Position numbers and translations under genes: made by a program. Under the pieces are notes generated by a model. The model saw nothing but the letters and a program-made list of their open reading frames with translations. It was not told the DNA's origin and searched no databases. Source: Branchinecta lynchi (lineage: Eukaryota; Arthropoda; Branchiopoda; Anostraca; Branchinectidae). From it: 64,000 nt of DNA. The stretch is from assembly GCA_023053575.1 (NCBI GenBank), contig JAKZAP010000013.1, positions 19,997,689 to 20,061,688 of the forward strand. The letters are read 5' to 3'. Below, piece by piece: positions 48,961 to 59,300 of this stretch; the stretch's first letter is position 1, and each line of letters starts with the position of its first letter.

Positions 48961-50262
48961 CTCGACCCGTACGATTGCTATCATTGCACCTGAAACCTCT
49001 GCGCGTTCCGGTCTCTCACAAGTTTGGTCACTGGCCTTATGGGGGTATATGTTCGTGGTGGTGGATGTATGACTGTCCACACTATTATGACATACCATAC
49101 TACCACTATTTTCGTAAATGTATGAATATCCAGCAATATTTTTTTAAAAGCATAATATGCAAGTAAACGAATTATTATTATTAGCTGTCGCCAGCTGTCG
49201 GGTAAGCACCCACGCAGTATTTACAGAACAGGGTAGTGACTTTTTGCTCGATATATTAGCTGACGATACAAGGTCTTATATTATTGGTTCCTTGCAGCTG
49301 GGAAGATGCTGCACCATCTGGCTCAATTATATGTGTCCGTCCATAGTGACTTACTGGAAGCGACGAGGGAGCAATAAAAATGCTAGTCGGATGCCAAGTA
49401 GCCATGGTTTATGTCACTGAGAAAGGACCCCGTAAAGGACAAGGGTCTTCTAGTAGACCTTCAGATCTACTTTAAGTTGACGGCGAGGGGCTTTTGAACT
49501 TCCAGATAAGTATCGCAGAAGAAATTCAAAAAAATCTGGGAACCCACATTCCGGAAGGTGAAGACTCACTTTTACTCTCTTGCTGGGCACCACTGCAAAA
49601 ACCTCCGCGGGCACCGACTGTGCGCCGTGGGCATCAGGCACTTACGGTACAGACATTGTGGGAGTGAGCAGCCCCTCGGTCGGCGGCCAGGCTGTTGACG
49701 TTCGTGTACAGTAGGCGAAATAAAAATATTCTTAGTTTTTCATGTTTGTGGTAATTTATCTTCCTAAATTGTACGATTTTGTCAAAAACCGAAACTAAAG
49801 AAACATTCGGGTATCATTACCAATGTTTTGCTCTCATTTCGTTACGGAGTCGTAAATCCGTCACGTGTCAATGACTTGTACATGGGACGGTTAGGCCTGC
49901 CAAAAAAAATGCCAGAGCCAAACCAAACTCCCCCTTCAAGCTTTATCATAAATGAACTTGTCAATACAGCTACGGCAATTCGTTAATTTTTCCTCGTTCT
50001 TTTGGATTGTTTTTTCGTGGAGTGAAAGGCCTGGAGAATGATGATTAACAGCGGAATTCTTTTTTTTCTGTGCCTATGTGCGCCTGCTCTTCCTAAAACA
50101 CTTCCCGCTATGCGCAAGTACGACCGCCATTTTATTTCTTATCAGCCAATCAGAAGCTCGAAATTTTACTAGTGTCGCAAACAGAGTGGGAAACTTACGT
50201 TTGTGGTCGAAATTGATTCAGAAAAATAATGTGAAAATAGTAAATATAAATGTGGAAAGTTC
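48961..50262. other. 5' flank of the DCC-class gene
   Basis: No gene or clear transposon. The promoter and 5' UTR of the downstream gene should lie in its last few hundred bases, but no core promoter element could be fixed. Confidence 0.35.
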
Positions 50263-50332
50263 ATGGCCCATTTCAAAGGATTATTGAGCTTTGTGCTCTT
50301 TTTCATGTTGTATACTGTTCAGACTAGTCTTG
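50263..50332 (+). CDS. DCC-class receptor exon 1 (signal peptide)
   Basis: ATG at 50263; hydrophobic core L-L-S-F-V-L-F-F-M-L-Y-T-V; GTAAGA donor at 50333, leaving one base. The phase matches the 58422 exon, which is the main reason for joining them over an 8.1-kb intron. Confidence 0.7.
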
Positions 50333-53300
50333 GTAAGAATTTTTTTGGCAGAAAGTCAAGGCTTTTTGCAGTTATAAGGCTGTTTTGGGGTTTGTTTTGG
50401 TTCATGTTGTTATGTTTGGTTACAAATTCTCTACTGTTCTCATAGGCTGTACACAGCAGGTACAGAGGCTGTCCCAGTAATTGATTATCTCAGGGAAATT
50501 TTCTGTCTTGGGCTGTCAATGATGAAGGAAATTATTTGCTGCTGGTGATGATGAGTTTGTTGTACCATAGGCTACCATTTGTCAATTTGTAAACAAGGTC
50601 TCAAACCAGTCTAGCGTAGACTGGCCTAGCCTAGAACTTGCCAGAATATCAGTATTGATCAGTATCCCATGCTGATTCTTTGACCATTTTTCAGCTCTAA
50701 ATATAATAATAATAATAATAGCCTAGCCTAATTTACTTAGACCTGATCAGACCTGATTTAGACTCATCATAGTATGATGATGGAGATAAATACATTAAAG
50801 AAGAAAAGGCAATATATAGAAAGACCTAAGACCATACAAAAACCCCTGCAAAACTAACTTCTAACTAACAAATTAACCTACTAATGAACCAAAAATTAAA
50901 AAGAACGAACAGAAGGTCTCTATTCGGCTGCTATTTGGACCACTCAACCACAAACCCCTGACTCTTGGATACCCTATGCCAAACATTGGATATGCCTACA
51001 GCGTTGCAACATCAAAAATATTAAGAGAGTGACTTTTGTCCAAAAACATAGAGTGAATTGGGAGTAAAATTTATTTTCATGAAATGTTCACTTTTGGTTG
51101 GAATCGGCTCTGTAAAAATGACTCATCTTTAATTTTGTTTTCGCGAAAAAAACTTGAAATACCGTAGTCACTTCGGGTCGAAATCCCTGCTGCAAAAATT
51201 ACACATTTGGTAATTTTCTAAAATAGAGTGATTTTTATGTCGTACGTAGGACAAGAGTGACAAAAAACAAAATAGAGTGAAAATTTACACTATCATACAA
51301 CATGTGGCAACCCTGTATGCCTAGCGTTTGGCATACCCTATCCCTAACGGCGGATACACTATGCGAGGTGCTGGATACTGTAACCCAGTAAAATATTGAT
51401 GATTTGAGTAAAGCTAAAAATTAAACCAATGAGAACTCTTTTATATTGTGGTAGGTCAGGTTAGGTTACCAACAGGTATCCAGCGTTTGGCATAGGCTGT
51501 GCCAAATGCTAGATATATCCAGGGTTTAGCATAGGGTATCCAAAAATCAGGGATTTGTGGTAGACTGATTCAGACATATTCAGATCAAATTCTCCTCATC
51601 ACAACATCGCCAGATCACTCCTACGGTACTGGCTATTCACTATTGCTTCCACCCGACCCTTTACTGAAAAATAGAAGCGTTCTTTCCGAGAACACTTCTT
51701 TTCTATTTTGTATTAGTAGAGCCATTAGTGCTACGAGCTAAGAGCCTGCTCAGCTTAGCTCGGCTTTATGTTTGTTACAGGATGAAAAAAAAAAAAAAAA
51801 TTGTTATGATCCTTTTTCTATTTCTTTTTTAATGTTTTTTTTTTTTTTTCGTTGGAATATTTCAGATTACTGTGAAAGTAAAGTAAAACACTGGACCAGT
51901 CAGCCACAAATCTCTGACTTTTGGATACTTTATGTCAAATGCCGGGTTGTGCACCCTATGCCAAACTCGGGATAGCTGTTGATACCCTAACCCTGACCTA
52001 CCCCTCTATAGATGAGTTCTGATTGGTTTATTTCTGAGCTTCACTCAAATCATCAATATTTGACTGGGTTCTGGTATCCAGCATTTGGCATAGCTTATCC
52101 AACGTTAAGCGTAGGGTATGCCAAAAGTGGACATACCAAGCGTTTGGCATAGGGTATCCTGACGCTGGATACCTTATATGCTGGTTGATTTATGAGCTTC
52201 ACTCTTATCATCAATATTTTGCTGTGTTTGAGTATTGCTAATTATATTTAACGCTAAATATACCAAGGATTTGGCATAGGGTACCCAAAAATTAGCCGTT
52301 TGTGGTAGACTGCACCAGACTCCGTAACCTGGCAGGGAGAGAGTCTAGAATGAACATTAAGGAGCAAAATTTTCAAAAGAATAGCAGTTTGTGGCTACAA
52401 CTTATTGTTTATTTTACTTGAATTACTTTTGCGCTGTACTGTGCATGAGCATTTGCTAGGTTCGATTTTCACCTCATGGTTAAAAGTGAAATACCTCTAA
52501 TGTACAGTAGTCTAGGCTAGAGCAGTCAAGCCAGGAGGCTACCACACACCCTTGATTTCTGGATATGCTATGCCTGATGTGTTCTAGTAGGCTATGCTAA
52601 GCCCTTTCTTGACAATCATGCTCAAATGCTGGGGCAGGGGTGACCATGGTGCTTATATGTGTGTAGCCTACCACATAATCCCAAAGGGCTACTAATATAC
52701 AGCATCATTCCAAAACTTCTGTAATTAGCTTTTATTTTGTCTTAAAGAAAGTATTGTTTTACTGGTCCCCTTCTAGGGAATAACGAAGCATAAGATGAGC
52801 TGCTAGTTTAAATTTATAATGTTATTTATGACCGTTGTAGCCAGAGCCGTTACTAGCCAAAATGTTTTGGGGGGGGACGAGGAATTTACCGACTGGGTGG
52901 AAATTTTTACCGACTTTTTCTGCGGAAAAAACGACTCTTTTCAACAACAAAACCGACATTTTTGAAAAAAATCGACTGATTTTCAGAAAACCGACTATTT
53001 TGACGAAAAATCAACCAATTTTCAGAAAAACCGACTATTTTCACGAAAAAAATCAACTGTTTTGACGAAAAATCGCGGCGCTTCGCGCCGACTCGGTTAT
53101 TTTTTACCGACTGGCCAACAGCATTGGGGGGGGGGCGTCCCCCCCCTCCCCCCCCCAGTCGTGACGCCCCTGGACTTGTAGCCCTATATGCGTAGGCCTA
53201 TTATGATTTATGTGTGTGCTCATAAGTTGTACCCATGACCAGGCCGGTATCCAGGAATTATTTCGGGGGGGGGGAGGGTGCGTTTCGGGGTGGGGTTTTG

Positions 53301-56300
53301 CCTGCTGGTCGGACAAAAAAGCACAAAAAACACATAGATCAGAGGGAAAAGCCTATAAAAATCGTTATTTTTGTATGTTGACCCCCCCCCCCTCCTGGAT
53401 ACGGCCTTGCCCATGACTATACCAAATTAATTTGGCGTTAGCCTGATAAGGTTTTTGGTGGATAAAAAGATTTATCTGTCTATCTAAATGGGGACACAGA
53501 AATGAGCAGTAGCTATTCAAACTCGGCCAGCATGCTGAAGCGTTTGAGTTCAGCCACATAAACAGGAGTAGTGTACAGGGGAGGTTGCCAACCTTGAATT
53601 CAGAAACCTCAAAATTGTCTTAGAAAATGTTACAGAAAATTTCTGAGAACATAACTGGTCCTAACTAAACGCTTTTATCATATTTGATGGTGCAAAACGG
53701 ATAAGTCAGCTACATTTTATTCGAGCTATATTTCGGCCCTTCTTGACAAGGGTCCTCTTAAGGCTCAAGCTGGAAAATTAACTTGTGGAAAACAATTAAA
53801 GGTTCTTCCTTAAATATCTGCTTTTATGAACTTCTTCTCTGAAAGTTGGTTGGCTGGTGCTGCGATTTCGTTCTGGACTCGGCTACTGTTTTTGTTGTTC
53901 GATTGGGTCGTCGAAAGGGTAGAGATTCTTGTGCATTTTGGTTGCAGAGTCGCCTGTCTCTTCTTCTTTCCAGCTAAGATGGATACTTTTTGGCGGCATG
54001 TATGGGCGGTTAGTTCCGTACTTCGGTGATAGATGTTCCTTCAGCCCAAGCTGACTGCGAATCGTATTTGATGGTGCAAAACGGATAAGTCAGCTACATG
54101 TTTGTCGGTTGGCACGTTTTAGTATTCCGTTTCTGATACCGACAAAAGCTCTGTCGGTAAAACAGGAAATTTTCTGTTGGGAAGTAGGCAGTTTTTGTCG
54201 GTTGGCACGCTTTAGCATTTCGTTTCTGATACCGACAAAAGTTCTGTCGGTAGAACAGAAAAGTTCCTGTTGTGAAGTAGGCAGCGTTTGTCGGTTGGCA
54301 CGCTTTAACATTCCGTTTCTGATACCGACAAAAGCTCTGTCGGTAAAACAGGAAAGCTCCTGTTGGGAAGTAGGCAGTGTTTGTCGGTTGGCACGCTTTA
54401 GCATTCCGTTTCTGATACCGACAAAAGCTCTGTCGGTAAGCCAGGAAACTTCTTGCTGGGAAATCGGCAGCGTTTCTCTGTGCGGAGACGGTGCTCGGAT
54501 TCGGTTTTCGGTACCGATAAGAGCTCTGACTAATACTTTCCTCATTTCGTTTCTGATACCGACAATAGCTCTGTCGGTAAATGATGAAACTTGTCGCAGG
54601 GAAATCGGCAACGTCTGTCGGTGCACGGATTCCATTTTCAGTACCGACAAGAGCTGTTTAGGTAAATCAGTAAAATTCTTGTTTGGAAATCGGCAGTGTT
54701 TGTCGGTGCGGGAACGGTGCGCGGATTTCGTTTTCAATACCGCCAGAGCTCTGATAAAACAGCTTCATCATACCGTTTCTGATACCCACAGAGCTCTGTC
54801 GGTAATCAGGAAGCTTCTTGTCTGATCTGGCTGTGCATCAGTCCAAGAAATGGTGCACTTTATTCAGTGACTTATGAGTTCCAAATTCCCGTCAGTAATA
54901 CCCACCCACGAACTCGGCCCAACGAGGTTGGAATCTGAATAACACAACTAGGTCACATGGGGGCAGTATCGCCACCTGTAATCCCGCCCCCCACATCACT
55001 ACCATAACGGCAAGAAGAGGTTAGGACACATAAATGGCACATATTTGGCATCTGCGTCTACCATCTATCAAGCATCACTCGAACGTAGCATTCCCGAGAA
55101 ACATCCAGTAAGCCTATAACAACGATACCCCTCAGCCCCACCTTCAGCCCAAGGACGACAGATCCGGTTTGGGCCTCAAATTACGTGTCCGGGTCCCATG
55201 AATTTTTTACCTTTCAAGTCTATCCCACTCATTCTATCCGTTCGTCCCCTACCCCGTATTACAATATTTCCGAGACCTCCTTGCAGCACTTTTCTCGGAC
55301 GCGGATAAGCTGAACATCTTGGGCAAGTTTCAGTCGAACCCGAGCACTTTCTAGGGCCCATGAACCCGTTTGGTTTCTGAGGAGTATCAACAAGTTACTC
55401 TGACCCCTACGTTCCACTCGGTTGTCGGGTTTCGTTCGGACACAGAAGCAGCAAATCTGCTTCCATCAGCCATCAAGTTTCCAGAAAACTAGATTGCCTG
55501 TTCACGTCACCTGTACTTCTGGTCCAACGCATCCATACCAAATTTCAACAAAATTTCTAAACCCCTGTGAAAGTTATAATGGTAAAATACGGATAGACAA
55601 ACTTTACCAACCCATATGTGCTAATGTTTTGGACCCCAAAAAGTCGCTTAGTTACAAGCGAAAGACACAGCCGCGTGAATCTTCAAGCAGTGAAGTAATC
55701 TGTTGCAGTGTCTTATCACTCCTTTTCTGGGTTGCAAGACTTTTGACTGCATGTTTTGTTCTTAGCTCCATTCTATAATCATTGGTGCCAGGAAGTGAAT
55801 GGCGAATTTATAAATTTCCTTAGAAAACCATCTCATTGATACCTGTATTACAACCTATTATTGCAATGGTTGTAAGATGTGTTCGCGTGGAACGTGCTAC
55901 GTTGCCACACAGCGCAAATCTTGTCGATAAAATCTGGGCTTGCCCCCCCCCCCACGAAAATGGGCTAGTTTCGCCACTGCTAAAGGTGGTTTTTTTATGT
56001 AGTTTCGGTCTACTGTCACTGTAATTTGAGGTACTTTTGTTTCAATTATGAAAGTACAGTATGTGTACCGTTTTATTTGTCCATTAGAATACTGTAATTT
56101 CATAACTGAAACAGAAGTACGTCGAACTACAGTGAAACTACATCCCAAAAAACGCACCTTAACTGTCACTCTGTCAGGTAAGTCTTAATGGCCTAGCACC
56201 AGTCTAACTGCTAACCCTTGAATTTGGATACCCTATGCCAAATGCTGGGTATATTTGTCGTTTGGTACCTGCAGCCCCCCAGGTGGTCAAATGGTGCCGC

Positions 56301-59300
56301 TGGGATACCATATGACTGGTGTTGGATGCCTCATTCCAAACTGGATATCTGTAGGTACCCTAACCCTGACCTACTACACTATAAAGGACTGGTTAATTTT
56401 TGGGCATCATTCATATCATCAGTATTTTATTGGGTTAGGGACCCCAGCATTTGGTATACGGTAGGCTATCCAGGGTTAGGGATAGGCTAGGGTATGGCAT
56501 ACCCCATATAATTGTACCCAACATTTGGCATAGGAAATCCAAAAATCAGGGGTTTACTTTATGATAGACTCCTTAGGACCTAGTTTGGATTACGCTGAAG
56601 CTTCCTTATAACAGTTTTGAGGCCAATTTCTAAGTTATGCAATCCGAGGTCAGCAACCTCTCCTGCACTAGGCTGGCCTAATGCTGAATACTGGATACCA
56701 GTAGGTAACCTAACCCTGACCTACTACTCAAGATGGTTAGTTGACTTCTGAATCTCACTGAAATATCAACACTTTCGTAGAGGTAGGATACACAGCATTT
56801 GGCAGAGGTATCGGGCGTTAGACATAGCGTATGCCAAATACTAGGTATATCTGACCTTCACATATGGTGTCCAAAAAGGAGGGTTTTGTGGTAGACTGGG
56901 TGAGAGGTACCCCTTGCTTCTGTGAATTTTAGTTAACTTTCAAGAGTGTCATTTTCATCCACTTGCTGTGAGAAAAGTTGACTTCTTCTCACTACACTAG
57001 ACTAGGCTACCAGTCAGTCACACACATATCCTCCGGTTTTTATTCGAGCAAGGGCACAGCACCCCTTATGTGCACCAGTGCTCAGATGTGTCATGGATGA
57101 AATACTTGTTCTGCGTCATTTAGTGCTGACTGATGTTATCAAGGCCGTATCCAGGGGGGGGGGGGGGGGGGGTGACCCCCCCGAAACATACAAAAATACT
57201 GATTTTATAGGCTTTTCCCTCTGATCTATGTATTTTTTGTCCTTTTCTTCCGACCAGCAGGCACCCCCCCCCCCCAAAGGCAAAACCCCACCCGAAATAA
57301 ATTCCTGGATACGGGCTTGGATGTTATGTATCGAGGCTTGTCTGATTTTTTTTTTTAAAGGGCTTACCCTGCCTTTTCTTATCATCCCAAGCTCCCTTAT
57401 GGGACCATAATTTTCTGAAATCCCCGCTTTTCGCTGTTATTTCTTTTCGTATTTCCGGCTTCAGCACTTCTTCGGCCTAGCCAAGTTTTACTCGTCACGC
57501 AACGCAAACTTTGCCGGAAAGGTCCGCCGACAGCTCGGTCTTACCTAAGGACATGAGAAGCTTAAGGGACACCTGAACAATGAAACCATACTTGAACACA
57601 CCGTGGAGAACGCATTTACAGACATGGCCACAGAGAGCATTCTTCTCCTGAGTGTGACGTTTTAAAAATAGGGATGTTCATTTCTGGAGGTTTGCACGTG
57701 CAGACTCCAAGACAAAAAGCGCAATTCATTGAAATCTTGTACAGCAATGGCCGGATCGTATCGGAATTTCTTCTAGATATAAGTTTGGGCTTAACTGGTT
57801 AAAAAATATTCCAGAAGAAGGGTAGATTGGAGACATTTGTTCATTTCTAAAATTGTTCGGTACTGAAATAAGGACAGATGCAAAATGGAGCAAAAATCAT
57901 AGCTTGGAAACAGTATTTCGTATTTGGATTGGGTTTTCTGCAGGCAATGTGAACGGAAGTCATACAGATAGGGATCATACTTGGTACTCTTCATTCAGGT
58001 GACCTTTAAAGCGCTGTTTTTGTTTCGGAAGACATGGTAGACCATGAGGTCTATCTTGTGTTTGGTTTTCCCACTTCTGAACCACGGCGTGTTCATTTTT
58101 CAAATATTTTGCGTTCCAGCCGCCGAGTCAGAGAGCGTGAAGGCTGTATAGAGTCGAGAAGCGTTAACAAGAAAATCTGTTATTTCGCGTGGAAAATAAT
58201 GCTATTTTCGAAAACGATATTCCTGAGCCATTTCATCCTGAAAAGATCATTTCTAGTAAGATGTTGTGCTTCAAGTGTTTCTGAAAGGGGTGTGTTTTAT
58301 CTTTATCCAAAAATTCCACTACCGGAAGTTAAATAACCACTCCAGGTAACCCTACCTATACGGTAAACCTGTAACCTAGGCAATCTTTTGTTTAATATTT
58401 TTTCTTTTTTTGTTCTTGCAGTTTTCGATCCAAAAACCTTAGTGGAAGTAACCTTGAGGTTTCGTGAAGAGCCCCAGGATGTTGTCGTTCGACGTGGGGG
58501 CTCTGCCATGCTCAACTGCGTGGCCGAATCTCAAGAACAAGTGGCAGTTTCGTGGCAGCACGGCACTCTCGTTATAGTGCCGGACCCCCGTCGTTATATC
58601 CTCCAGAATGGATCCCTCATGTTTGAAAAGGTAAGAATCAAGAAGAATCTGTAAACCTGGTTCCCAGTGTTTGCGAATTTCGTGTCCTACTGCGCTTTCG
58701 GTTCGTAGTTTAAATGCTCCATGGCCCCTATAAACAAGACCAAAGGTTTCGATGGGATCCCAGAAATCTAATACTTCATCCAGACAATTGCGAACGAACT
58801 ACCATACTGGTCCAGACAAAAAAAAAAAAGTTCAGAAGCGAATTCAGCGTATCTCCTAATCCGTATAAAGAACATCTAATCAACTTCAAGTAAAACTTGT
58901 TATACAAAAAATCCGGTTTCAACCGCATTGCGAACGAACTATATGTACCGGAAAAACAAGATTGTCATATACAGATTCAGCGTGTCTTCCTACCCCTAAA
59001 TCTGTCATCTAATCAAAACTTTTGATTTTAACAAATTTTCCGGTTTCGGCCTGATTCCGGCGAACAAGTTGTCTGGGTAGATCATATTTTTCAAATAAGT
59101 ATTCAGCATATCTTCTTACCCCTAAATCGAACATCTAATCAACTTCAGATAAAACTTTTACTTCTGAAAGACTTTCCGGTTTTGGCCAGATTCCGGGCAA
59201 ACTACTTGTCCGACGAAAAAAATGGTTTTCACCATCGTGTTCAGCATGTCTTCTTACCCCTAAATCGAACATCTAATCAACTTCAAATAAAACTTACTTT

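Noticed and set aside
54090..54825. Long open frames on both strands (215 and 238 codons).
   Set aside because: They come from a 93-bp tandem array whose period is a multiple of three; both strands are open for the same reason and neither has a recognisable domain.
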